Source: Bogoriella caseilytica (lineage in GTDB: Bacteria > Actinomycetota > Actinomycetes > Actinomycetales > Actinomycetaceae). From it: 64,000 nucleotides of DNA. Under the pieces are notes generated by a model. That model did not search any database and was not told the origin of the DNA. It saw only the letters and a list, made by a program, of their open reading frames with translations. Positions 17,318 to 25,665 of this stretch are shown one piece after another; the stretch's first letter is position 1, and the number at the start of each line of letters is the position of its first letter. The DNA is taken from positions 1,984,001 through 2,048,000 of the forward strand of contig NZ_RKHK01000001.1 of NCBI RefSeq assembly GCF_003752405.1, in the 5' to 3' direction. A program made the translations under genes and the position numbers.

Positions 17318-17766
17318 ATAATCCGCGAGGGACCGGCTCCACCCGGGTGCAGGCGGCAGCCGACCCCGAGGTCGTCGAGGTGGTCCTCGATGCGCTGGAG
17401 CGGCTCTATGACGAGGTCGCCGACGTCGATCCCGAGGATCGCCTGCACTTCTCTCTCGCGGTCAGCGAGATCGTGACCAACGTGGTCGAGCACGGCGCGC
17501 ACCGCATCGCTGTGGGAGAGGCACCGGAAGCGCCGCGGCCCGGAATCGACATCGATGTGTGCGTCGAGATCACCACGGACGCGCTGCGCGCCACCGTGAC
17601 CGACACCGCCGAGGCATCCGAGATGCCCTTGGCGCAGGCAACGATGCCCGACGAGTGGGAGGAGTCCGGGCGCGGCCTGGCTCTGGCCCTGCAGGTGCTC
17701 GACGAACTCCGCCACGACGCCAGCCCGTCGAACACCTGGCACTTGAGTCGCTGGCGCCGCCCCTGA
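17314..17766 (+). CDS. RsbW-like HATPase serine kinase
   Basis: 150 residues with the GHKL ATP-binding fold: N box FSLAVSEIVTNVVEHG (E52, N56), a weak G1 motif ATVTDTAEA and G2 ESGRGLALALQVLDEL. Kinases of this type phosphorylate STAS antagonists and hold sigma factors. It closes the four-gene switch operon. The G1 box lacks the usual D-x-G-x-G, which may weaken nucleotide binding. Confidence 0.85.
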   Translation: MNNPRGTGSTRVQAAADPEVVEVVLDALERLYDEVADVDPEDRLHFSLAVSEIVTNVVEHGAHRIAVGEAPEAPRPGIDIDVCVEITTDALRATVTDTAEASEMPLAQATMPDEWEESGRGLALALQVLDELRHDASPSNTWHLSRWRRP

Positions 17767-17805
17767 AGTTCCCGCAGAGCAGCTCCACCGGAGCCGGCCT
17801 GCTCG

Positions 17806-17823
17806 CCCCGGGCGCAACCGGGG
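17806..17823. terminator. Short hairpin between convergent operons
   Basis: CCCCGG, loop GCGCAA, CCGGGG lies in the 66-bp gap between the kinase stop and the end of the leftward iron operon. It is only 6 bp and has no T tract, but its position fits a bidirectional terminator. Confidence 0.3.
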
Positions 17824-17832
17824 TCCAGATCG

Positions 17833-18807
17833 CTACTCTGCGCTGCCCGCCTCACCGAGGCAGGCCTCCACTTCATCCGCGATGATCTGCGTGGCGAGAG
17901 GGCCGTTGAGAATCCACGTTCCCAGATCCTCGGCCACGCAGACCTGACCGGCCTGCACAGCGGGGAGCCGGTCCCAGACGCCGGTGGAACGCAGCGCCTC
18001 CAGGTCGGCCGGGCTGTCTGGAACCAGGTAGAGCCAGTCGGTGGTGATGTCGAGCAGGTTCTCCGATGAGAAAGTCGCCCACAGACCCGCCTCGTGCAGG
18101 TCACCAGCATCAGGGTCCGCGAGGGTGATGTGCTCCAGGTTCTGCAGCACGCCGGAGCTGAGTGAGCTGGTGGTGGTGTAGAAGCGGACCTCCTCGGGCC
18201 GTACGCGCAGCGCGGCGATGGTCTCGCCGTTGTCGGGGATCGTGGCGTCGACCTCGGCAACCCGTTGCTCCGCATCGGCGAGGACCGCATTGGCGCGCTC
18301 CTCGAGCTCAAGGATCTCGGCGAGCCGGCTGAGTTGGAACCGCCAGTCCACGCGTCCGTTCGCGTCCTCCCGGTCGAATCCGACGACCGGCGCGATGCCT
18401 TCCAGCCGCTCCAGGTGCTCCGCGATGCGGTCATCGCCCACGATGAGGTCCGGTTCGAGTGCGGCGATGTCCTCGAAGCTTGGTTCCGCATCCGTCCCGG
18501 CGGTGCTGAACTCCTCGGGCAAGTGGGAGGAGATGTGCTCGGGGAACTCCTCGATGCCACCCCACATGGGGCTACCGACCATCTCGAGATCCAGGGAGAT
18601 CGCGAGTTCGATGGCACCGGAGGGCATCACGAAGACCCGCTGCGGGTCGGCCGGGATCTCCGCGGTGCCCAGGTCGTGTTCCACGAGGAGAGTCTCTGAG
18701 GAGTCAGGTTCGCCGGAGCCATTCTCGCCGTCGTCGCACGAGGCCAGAGCCGTGGCCGCGAGCAGAGTGAGCGCGACCAGCGCAGCACGAGGGTGTCGGG
18801 AGTTCAT
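17833..18807 (-). CDS. Siderophore ABC transporter substrate-binding lipoprotein (copy 5)
   Basis: 324 residues. The start at 18807 is set by GAGAGG upstream and a lipoprotein signal (ALVALTLLAATALASC). The FepB/FhuD-type (helical backbone, class III) fold is indicated by EIPADPQRVFVMPSGAIEL, IAALEPDLIVGDD, LEGIAPVVGFD and the C-terminal LATQIIADEVEACL. It is the last gene of the operon, and its start overlaps the SIP-fusion stop by 4 nt. It differs strongly in sequence from the other four binding proteins. Confidence 0.85.
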   Translation of the reverse strand: MNSRHPRAALVALTLLAATALASCDDGENGSGEPDSSETLLVEHDLGTAEIPADPQRVFVMPSGAIELAISLDLEMVGSPMWGGIEEFPEHISSHLPEEFSTAGTDAEPSFEDIAALEPDLIVGDDRIAEHLERLEGIAPVVGFDREDANGRVDWRFQLSRLAEILELEERANAVLADAEQRVAEVDATIPDNGETIAALRVRPEEVRFYTTTSSLSSGVLQNLEHITLADPDAGDLHEAGLWATFSSENLLDITTDWLYLVPDSPADLEALRSTGVWDRLPAVQAGQVCVAEDLGTWILNGPLATQIIADEVEACLGEAGSAE

Positions 18808-20693
18808 GAGGTCCTCTCGGAGCGGTGGTGGGTGTTCAGAGTTTCCGGCGTCTTGCGCAGCTCGTACACGGTGTAGCCCCACGGCAGGCAGTGCGCGGCG
18901 GGCTCTCCCAGGCCCGCAGCGGTTAGGAGTTCGCGGTACTCGGCGTCCGTGCGCCGCCCCGAGCCGTGGCAGGTCAACGCGCGCAGATCGGCCTCGGCAT
19001 CGACCTGGATCAGTGCCGTCTCGTCCAGCGGCTGCTCGACGACGAGCAGGCGCCCGGAGGGCGGCAGGGACTGCGCGCCCTGTCGCAGTGCCTGTGCGGC
19101 CTGGACGTCGTCCTGGCGGGTGAGGACCTGGGCGAACAACACGGCATCGGCTATGGGTGGGTGTTCGGCAGGTGAGTCGCCGTGGACTCTCACCCGCGCC
19201 CGCCGTGACGTGTCGCTGAGGAGGGACGGCAGCTGGGCGCGGACCGTGCCGGTGTGCTCCGGGGGGCACATGATGGTGACGTCGAGCTGGGGCACGGCCT
19301 CGAGGAGGTGATGGGCGTAGCGGCCCCAGGCGTCAGCGTGCAGGACGAGGTGCTCGACGTCCTGCACCAGAGGGCTGGCGGCTACGGCCGGAGCGACCCC
19401 GGAGGCGCTGCGGTCCGCCTGCTCGGCCTGGGAGTCCTCGATGCTGGTGAGCGTGCGGCGGCCACGGCCGTTCTGAGCCGTTATCGGGCACGGCTCGGCT
19501 GTGGCTCCGCCGACGACCTCGGCCAGGTCGAGGACGCTGAGATCGAGGTGATGCTCGAGCCCGCCGAGGTCGAAGAGTTCGGTGTAATGCTCGTGGGCCA
19601 GGAGCTCGCCCAGCTCGGTCAGCTGGTACCGGCCCGGGCCGGAGGCGGCGGTGATCTGCACGGTGCTCAGGTACCGCAGCAGTTTGTGCACTGCTTGGGG
19701 GGCCGCCCCGATGCGCCGCGCGATCGCCGCCGCGTCCTCCACGCCGTCGAGCATCACGTCGGGAATGCGCAGGGTGACGGCGGTGCGGATCGCCATGGGC
19801 GTGGCCAGGCTGGCCAAGGCCCGGAGCTGCCAGGCGGGCACGGGCGCACTGCTGTCCATCGCGGGCAGGGAGGAGTCATCGGTGTGGCGCTGCACCACGC
19901 GCTGGCGCCAGTAACCGACGGCGTCGACGGACTCCTTGGGGAGGTGTCGCTCGTCCACCAGATGCCGGCGGAGTGCGCGCATGGCCTGGGACTCCACCGC
20001 CACCCACGCGAAGGGCGTGCCCGGCCACCAGGTAGTCGCTGCCACCGCGCCGAGGAGCCGCGAGCCCGGCGGGTCCTCGCCCCGGTACAGCCAGGTGACC
20101 TCGGCGTGCTCGATCTCGGGGAGGTCTTGCCAGTGCCGGCGATCCGGCACTTCGATGAACACCTGCATCGGGCGGCCGTCGGCGGAGTCGAGAAACCGGC
20201 CGATCGCCGGAAGTGCCGTCTCATCGCCGGCGAGCAGGAGCCAGTCGGCGCCCTCCGGGATGCCCTGACTGCGCGCCGGGCCCGCCATGTGGATGCGGTC
20301 TCCCGGGCGGCAGCGCTCGGCCCAGGTCGCGGCCACGCCGGTCTCGTGCCGGACGAAGTCGATGTCGATCTCGCCGGCCTCGGCGTCCCAGCGCTTGATG
20401 GTGTACGTCTTGCCGAGCGGCCGTTTGTGGCGCGGGGTCTCCAGGCGTCCGTCCTTCTGCACCGGCAGCACCAGGTCGGTCTCGCCCGGGTACGAGAAGA
20501 ACAGCTTGACGCTGTCGTCGAAGCCGTCGCTGGTGAAGGGGCCCACCGTGATGCCCTCGCGGGTGAATCCGCTCAGCTGGTCACCGGTGAGGGTGAGGCG
20601 GAGCATCGCCGGCGAGACGTCTTCCTTTCTGGCGACCACGAGGTGGCGCAGTGCCACGGGGTGGAGGTGTACGGGTCGGTCATTGCGTGTCAT
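18804..20693 (-). CDS. Siderophore-interacting protein fused to a methyltransferase-like domain
   Basis: 629 residues from ATG 20693 (AGGAAAGG upstream). Residues 1-275 form a complete SIP/ViuB ferric-siderophore reductase: FAD site around RPLGKTYTIKRWD, then LLLAGDETALPAIGRFL and the C-terminal VGYWRQ. Residues ~285-629 resemble a plant-type O-methyltransferase: a winged-helix dimerisation domain (LATPMAIRTAVTLRIPDVML, IARRIGAAPQAVHKLLRYL, YQLTELGELL), a linker, then a Rossmann-like part. The SAM-binding D-x-G-G-G-x-G loop is not recognisable; HADAWGRY stands in its place. The C-terminus (RLLVVEQPLDE, LLTAAGLGEP, WGYTVYEL) is normal. The catalytic state of the second half is doubtful. Confidence 0.85.
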   Translation of the reverse strand: MTRNDRPVHLHPVALRHLVVARKEDVSPAMLRLTLTGDQLSGFTREGITVGPFTSDGFDDSVKLFFSYPGETDLVLPVQKDGRLETPRHKRPLGKTYTIKRWDAEAGEIDIDFVRHETGVAATWAERCRPGDRIHMAGPARSQGIPEGADWLLLAGDETALPAIGRFLDSADGRPMQVFIEVPDRRHWQDLPEIEHAEVTWLYRGEDPPGSRLLGAVAATTWWPGTPFAWVAVESQAMRALRRHLVDERHLPKESVDAVGYWRQRVVQRHTDDSSLPAMDSSAPVPAWQLRALASLATPMAIRTAVTLRIPDVMLDGVEDAAAIARRIGAAPQAVHKLLRYLSTVQITAASGPGRYQLTELGELLAHEHYTELFDLGGLEHHLDLSVLDLAEVVGGATAEPCPITAQNGRGRRTLTSIEDSQAEQADRSASGVAPAVAASPLVQDVEHLVLHADAWGRYAHHLLEAVPQLDVTIMCPPEHTGTVRAQLPSLLSDTSRRARVRVHGDSPAEHPPIADAVLFAQVLTRQDDVQAAQALRQGAQSLPPSGRLLVVEQPLDETALIQVDAEADLRALTCHGSGRRTDAEYRELLTAAGLGEPAAHCLPWGYTVYELRKTPETLNTHHRSERTS

Positions 20694-20758
20694 GCATGCC
20701 TTTCCTGCGCCGGTCAGTTGTCGAAGGCCACGGACGGGGTGGCGACTGGCTCGGCTGA

Positions 20759-21697
20759 CTAGTCCGCCAGGAGCTGGGCCGCTTCCGCCAGATGGTGAGC
20801 GAGGTCGATCGCCGTCAGAGCGAGACCGTTCACGTGGTAGTAGGGCAGCTCGGCGACGTGACCCGCCTCGATGGCGGGAATGCGCTGCCATGCCGCGGCC
20901 GCAGTCTCTGGTGCGTCGATGTTCTGCACGATGATCAGGTCGGCCTCGGAGAAGACGTCGAGATTCTCGGCGCTGTATGTCCACGTGCCGTCGTCAATGG
21001 TGTCGGGGTCATCCCGCAGAACGGTGAGGCCGAGGTCCTCGGCAACAGAGACGCTGAAGGTGTCGCCCTGGAGCCAGTAGTCACCCCCGTACGCGCCGGC
21101 GATGGCGATGACCTTGCCGTCGAGGAGGTCGCCGATCTGCTCCGCAGCTACCGCGATCGCTTCCTCGTAGCGCCGCTCGATCTGCTCTGCCTCCTGCTCG
21201 CGACCGATGGACGACAGCTGTGCCGCCATGGCGTCGCGCCACTGGCTGGTGGGGCTTCCCTGGTCGACCACGAAGGTTGGGATGAGGTCGAAGTCGATCT
21301 GATCGCGCTCGCGATACCAGTCGAACCAACCGGCGCTGACCACGAGCATGTCAGGGTCAGCGTTGACGATGGCTTCCATGTCGGGCTCGGTATTGCTCCA
21401 TTCGAAGGCCTCCACGTGATCCGGGAGCATCGGTGGCAGGACGCTCCCGTCATCCCAGTTCGTGGCGACGATCGGGAAGTCGGCGATGATCGCGAAATCG
21501 AGGGCGGCGCGGGAGTCAAGCACCACGACGCGCTCGGGCTCGCTGGGCAACTGGGTCTCGTAATCCCCCCAGCTGAAGGCGACGGTACCTGCGTCATCCT
21601 CCGCGGTCGCGGAGGGCGACGTGGAGCAAGCGGCCAGAGTGGCAGCAGCGAACACGGCGACGGCCGGCCAGGTTCGGTGGGCGTGCGGAGTCTTCAT
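20759..21697 (-). CDS. Siderophore ABC transporter substrate-binding lipoprotein (copy 4)
   Basis: 312 residues with a lipoprotein signal (VAVFAAATLAACSTS). TroA/FepB-like features are LPSEPERVVVLDSRAALDFA, IVNADPDMLVVSAGW and FSEADLIIVQNIDAPE. It probably binds a ferric siderophore outside the membrane and delivers it to the FecCD permeases of this operon. Gap of 23 bp from the preceding gene, 65 bp to the SIP fusion. Confidence 0.85.
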   Translation of the reverse strand: MKTPHAHRTWPAVAVFAAATLAACSTSPSATAEDDAGTVAFSWGDYETQLPSEPERVVVLDSRAALDFAIIADFPIVATNWDDGSVLPPMLPDHVEAFEWSNTEPDMEAIVNADPDMLVVSAGWFDWYRERDQIDFDLIPTFVVDQGSPTSQWRDAMAAQLSSIGREQEAEQIERRYEEAIAVAAEQIGDLLDGKVIAIAGAYGGDYWLQGDTFSVSVAEDLGLTVLRDDPDTIDDGTWTYSAENLDVFSEADLIIVQNIDAPETAAAAWQRIPAIEAGHVAELPYYHVNGLALTAIDLAHHLAEAAQLLAD

Positions 21698-21720
21698 GGA
21701 GTCCTTTCGGCGGAAGCCAG

Positions 21721-22722
21721 TTAGTCGTCGAGAGCCTCGGCGATTACCGGGGTGAGGTGCTCGATCGCGTACGCCGTGGACAGCGGCGTGTTGAGGGAGA
21801 TGGCCGTGCGGGTCTCGGCGGTGACGGCAATCAGGTCGGCGTCGAAGCGCTCGAACAGCCCGTTGTCAGCAATGGGGTCGTACTCGGGCTCGTCCACCAT
21901 GAAGAGCACGACGTCGCCGTCGAGGATCCCCACCTCCTCGGGGGAGAGCTCCACGCTGAAGGTCGTGCCGTCGTATTGGTCGCGTACCGCCTCGGGCCAC
22001 TCCAGGCCGAGATCCTCCAGGAAGGCGCCCCGCCCATCGATCGGGGCGAACGCGTAGTAGAGGCTCGCGTCGTAGGTAATGACCGAGACCCCGGTCGCGC
22101 CCTCGAGCGCGGGGTAGGCCTGCCGTGCCGCCTCGAACTGCGCACTCAGCTCGCGTAAGAGCTCCTCGCCCTCGTCCGCGCGGCCCAGTGCCGCAGCGAT
22201 CTGCCGGGTGCCGTCCTCTCGCCCGACCTGCCATCCGCCCATCCCCGCCGGACGCGCGACGGTCGGTGCGATCTCGTCGAGGAGCCGGTAGGACTCGTCA
22301 TCGACCGCAGTTCCCTGCACGGCGATGATCAGATCGGGCTCCAAAGCGGCGATCTGCTCGTAGTCCACCTCCGTGGTGTAGCCGAGGAACTCCGGCTCGC
22401 TGCCGTCGATCTGGTCCGCGGCCCAGGGCAGCAGACCTTCGGAGAGTGCTCCGAAGTAGCCCACCGGGGGGACATCGAGCGCCAGGAGGTTGTCGAGATC
22501 GCCCCAGCCGATGGCCACGATGCGTTCCGGTTCGGCCTCGATGACCGTCTCGCCGAACTCGTGCTCGATGGTGACGGGGAAAGCGGACGATTCCGGCGCC
22601 TCTTCGGCTGCCGGAGCCTCCGGGGCGGGCTCGCTTGCTGTGCTCGCAGAACAGGCACTCAGCGCCAGGAGGGCGGCGCCGCCCAGCGCGGCCAGCCGGC
22701 TGGTGGAGTGCAGGGTGGTCAT
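21721..22722 (-). CDS. Siderophore ABC transporter substrate-binding lipoprotein (copy 3)
   Basis: 333 residues from ATG 22722 (GAGAGGA upstream). Lipobox LSAC is followed by an Ala/Glu/Pro-rich spacer, then SAFPVTIEHEFGETVIEAEP, IAALEPDLIIAVQG, LLDEIAPTVARPAG and a C-terminal AIEHLTPVIAEALDD. The segment EEAPESSAFPVTIEH and the following strand are nearly identical to copy 2, so the two arose by duplication. Confidence 0.87.
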   Translation of the reverse strand: MTTLHSTSRLAALGGAALLALSACSASTASEPAPEAPAAEEAPESSAFPVTIEHEFGETVIEAEPERIVAIGWGDLDNLLALDVPPVGYFGALSEGLLPWAADQIDGSEPEFLGYTTEVDYEQIAALEPDLIIAVQGTAVDDESYRLLDEIAPTVARPAGMGGWQVGREDGTRQIAAALGRADEGEELLRELSAQFEAARQAYPALEGATGVSVITYDASLYYAFAPIDGRGAFLEDLGLEWPEAVRDQYDGTTFSVELSPEEVGILDGDVVLFMVDEPEYDPIADNGLFERFDADLIAVTAETRTAISLNTPLSTAYAIEHLTPVIAEALDD

Positions 22723-22744
22723 GGTGGTTCCTCTCGGGGAAGGG

Positions 22745-23764
22745 TCAGTTGTGGATGACTTCGGCGATGCGGGGCACCAGATGCTCCAGGGCGTAGGGGA
22801 GCGAGAGCACGGTGTTGATGGTGATCGCGGCCCGCTGCTCGCGATCGGTGGCGAGAATGGCCTCGGACTGGGCGACCTGGAGCCGGCCGAGGCTCGCGAT
22901 GTCAGCGGTGACGTCGAAGTCGGCGTCGTCGGCCATGACCAGCAGGAGGTCGCCGTCCAGGACGTCGACGTTTTCGGGCGAGACGTCGATGAAGGCGCTG
23001 GAGCCGTCGTCGGCGTCGCGGATTCCCTGCGGCAGTTCGAAGCCCAGCGAGGCGAGGAACTGACCGCGGGTATCCCCGGGCGTGTAGGCGCCGATGACGT
23101 CGTTGTAGGGGAGGATCGCGACGGCCGTTCTGCCCTGGAACTGCGGGTGCTCCTCCCGCACCTGAGCGAGCAGCTCCTCGACCTCGTCGTTGAGCGCCCG
23201 GCCGTCCTCCGCGCGCCCCAGGGCTGCCGCGATGTGCTCGGTCTCCTCGGCGCGTTCCACTTGCCACGGCGCAGTACCCGCCGGGCGCGCGACCGTCGGC
23301 GCAATGTGCTCGAGGTTGCGGTGGATCTCCTCGTCGACGACGGAGTTGATGGTGACGATCAGATCGGGTTCCAGCGCGGCAACGGCCTCGAGGTCCACCT
23401 CGGGCTCGGCCTCGAGCCGCACGGGCTGTTCCTCGCCCAGGAGTTCCTCCGACCAGGGGCCCAGGCCGCTTTCCAGGAAGGCCAAGCCCACATAGCCCAC
23501 GGGCACCACGCCGAGCGCCAGGAGCACGTCAGCTTCGGTGCGGCCGAGCGCCACCACCCGTTCCGGTTCGGCCTCAATGACCGTCTCGCCGAACGCGTGC
23601 TCGATCGTGACGGGGAAGGCAGAGGATTCCGGGGCCTCCTCGGCTGCCGAGGTCTCCGGGGTCGCGTGGTCGGCCTCGCCCTCCTCGGAGCCGGCCGCCG
23701 AGCAGCCGGCCAGCGCGGCGGCGAGCGCCAGGGTGAGGAGGTATCGCGGTCGGGAAGAGAGCAT
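22745..23764 (-). CDS. Siderophore ABC transporter substrate-binding lipoprotein (copy 2)
   Basis: 339 residues with lipobox LAGC (LTLALAAALAGCSAAG). It shares SAFPVTIEH-FGETVIEAEPER with copy 3 but differs in the ligand-facing middle (VGYVGLAFLESGLGPWSEEL against VGYFGALSEGLLPWAADQI). ALEPDLIVTINSVVDEE, IAPTVARPAGTAPWQ and ALEHLVPRIAEVIHN complete the class III binding-protein pattern. It follows the ATPase gene after 18 bp. Confidence 0.87.
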   Translation of the reverse strand: MLSSRPRYLLTLALAAALAGCSAAGSEEGEADHATPETSAAEEAPESSAFPVTIEHAFGETVIEAEPERVVALGRTEADVLLALGVVPVGYVGLAFLESGLGPWSEELLGEEQPVRLEAEPEVDLEAVAALEPDLIVTINSVVDEEIHRNLEHIAPTVARPAGTAPWQVERAEETEHIAAALGRAEDGRALNDEVEELLAQVREEHPQFQGRTAVAILPYNDVIGAYTPGDTRGQFLASLGFELPQGIRDADDGSSAFIDVSPENVDVLDGDLLLVMADDADFDVTADIASLGRLQVAQSEAILATDREQRAAITINTVLSLPYALEHLVPRIAEVIHN

Positions 23765-23782
23765 GGTGCGGGGTCCTTTCGG

Positions 23783-24604
23783 TCAGGCGGGTGCCTGGGA
23801 GGGGGCGAGGGGAGTGGCGCTGCGCTCGCGGCCGAGCGGCACCACCTGGGGAGTGCCGGCCACCGGGTCGGGCACCACGCGGCACCGCAGCCCGAAGGCG
23901 TGCTCGACGAGCTCCTCGGTGATGACCTCGTCCGGCGTGCCGGTGGCCACCACGCGCCCGTCCTTCATGGCGATCAGGTGGGTGGCGTAGCGGGCGGCCT
24001 GGTTGAGGTCGTGCAGCACGGCCACGAGCGTGCGGCCCTGCAGGTGGAGATCGGTGAAGAGTTCGAGCAGATCGATCTGATGGGCGATGTCCAGGAAGGT
24101 GGTTGGCTCGTCCAGGAGCAGCAGCTCGGTCTCCTGCGCCAAGGCGAGGGCCACCCACACGCGCTGGCGCTGCCCGCCGGAGAGTTCGTCCACCAGCCGT
24201 GCCGAAAGCTCTGTGGTCCCCGTGGCTGACATTGCGCGAGCCACCGCGGCCTCGTCCGCGGGCGACCATTGCCGCAGGAAGCTCTGGTGCGGGGCACGCC
24301 CACGTGCCACCAGGTCCGCCACGGTGATGCCGTCCGGCGCGAGAGAGGACTGGGGAAGCAGGCCGAGGCGCCGGCTGACCTCCTTGGTCTTGTAGGAGGA
24401 GATGTCGGCGCCGTCGAGGATGACCTGGCCCGCTGTGGGGCTGAGCAGGCGGGAGAGCGCGCGCAGCAGCGTGGACTTCCCGCAGGCGTTCGGGCCGATG
24501 ATCACGGTGAAGGCGTCCGGGGGGATCGCGACGCTCAAGTCCTTCGAGATCGGGGCGCCGTCGTAGCCGATGGTGATGTTCTGGGCATGCAGCCGGGAGC
24601 TCAT
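23783..24604 (-). CDS. Siderophore ABC transporter ATP-binding protein (FecE/FepC type)
   Basis: 273 residues. Walker A GPNACGKST (37-45), Q-loop LGLLPQSS, signature LSGGQ (141-145), Walker B LLLLDEP (161-167) and H-loop VAVLHDLNQAARY are all intact. It is the only ATPase of the operon and should energise both FecCD permeases. Start at 24604 overlaps the permease stop by 4 nt. Confidence 0.93.
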   Translation of the reverse strand: MSSRLHAQNITIGYDGAPISKDLSVAIPPDAFTVIIGPNACGKSTLLRALSRLLSPTAGQVILDGADISSYKTKEVSRRLGLLPQSSLAPDGITVADLVARGRAPHQSFLRQWSPADEAAVARAMSATGTTELSARLVDELSGGQRQRVWVALALAQETELLLLDEPTTFLDIAHQIDLLELFTDLHLQGRTLVAVLHDLNQAARYATHLIAMKDGRVVATGTPDEVITEELVEHAFGLRCRVVPDPVAGTPQVVPLGRERSATPLAPSQAPA

Positions 24605-25665
24605 GCGCGCTTCCTCATTTCGTGGATCAACAGCCAGATCAGGTAGCTGCCGCCGATGACAACCGTGACGACGCCGACGGGCAGGGGGCGGGGGAGCGCA
24701 TGCTGGGCGACCATGTCGGCCGCCAGCAGCAGCGCCGCGCCCGTGCAGGCCGCTGGCGCCAGGGTGATGCCTGGCGTGCGGGCCAAGCGCCGTGCGATCT
24801 GCGGTGCGGCCAGGGCCACGAAGGAGATGGGCCCCGCTGCGGCCGTGACGGCGGCGGTGAGCGCCACCCCGCCGATCACCAGCCCGAGCCGGACCGGCTC
24901 CAGGCGCGTGCCCAGGGCGCGTGCGGCGTCGTCGCCGAGCTGCAGCTGGCCCAGCGACCGGCCCAGCGCGCTCACTCCGATCACCAGAGCGACGATGATG
25001 ACGCAGCCGGCGCCGGTCTGCTGCCAGGTGATGCCATTGAGAGAGCCGGCGCCCCACGCCGCGGCGCTCATGGCCACTTCAAGGTCGGCGCGCAGCATCA
25101 GCCAGGTGTTGAGGGCGCCGAGCATCGCGGACATGCCGATGCCGACGATGATCAGCCGGAAGCCGGTGATCCCGTTGCGGTAGGCGAGCAGGTACACCGC
25201 GGCGGCGGTGGCGATGCCACCGACGAGCGCGCCTCCGGCCACGAGGGCGTAACCGCCGCCGAGCACAATGATCACCACGAGCGCCCCGGTGTAGGCGCCG
25301 GAGGCGAAGCCGATGACGTCGGGGCTGGCGAGCGGGTTCCGCGTGAGCGCCTGAAAGACCGCGCCGGACATGCCCAGAGCCGCGCCGAAGACCAGCGCAG
25401 CCACGATGCGCGGCGCCCGCCACTCGAGCACCACCGTGCGCGCGAAGCTGTCATCCGCGCCGCGGAGGACGTCGAGCAACTGGGCGAGACTGATCGAGTA
25501 GCTGCCGAGCGCCAGGGCGAGCACACCACCGGCGGCGGAGAGCCCAGCGAGCACGGCGCAGACCACGATCGCGCGCGAGGAGGCGCGGAGCGAGAACGGC
25601 CCCCTGCGCCAGATGCGCTGGCGAGGCCCGAAGTCGATGGCGGAGCGCTCGCTGGTCAGGCTCAC
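24601..25665 (-). CDS. FecCD-family siderophore permease (second subunit)
   Basis: 354 residues from GTG 25665, overlapping the upstream permease stop by 4 nt. It has about nine to ten membrane helices and the BtuC/FecD signatures LEWRAPRIVAALVFGAALGM, ALTRNPLASPDVIGFASGA, AAGPISFVALAAPQIARRL and the closing PLPVGVVTVVIGGSYLIWLL. It forms a heterodimer with the product of the gene upstream. Confidence 0.92.
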   Translation of the reverse strand: MSLTSERSAIDFGPRQRIWRRGPFSLRASSRAIVVCAVLAGLSAAGGVLALALGSYSISLAQLLDVLRGADDSFARTVVLEWRAPRIVAALVFGAALGMSGAVFQALTRNPLASPDVIGFASGAYTGALVVIIVLGGGYALVAGGALVGGIATAAAVYLLAYRNGITGFRLIIVGIGMSAMLGALNTWLMLRADLEVAMSAAAWGAGSLNGITWQQTGAGCVIIVALVIGVSALGRSLGQLQLGDDAARALGTRLEPVRLGLVIGGVALTAAVTAAAGPISFVALAAPQIARRLARTPGITLAPAACTGAALLLAADMVAQHALPRPLPVGVVTVVIGGSYLIWLLIHEMRKRA

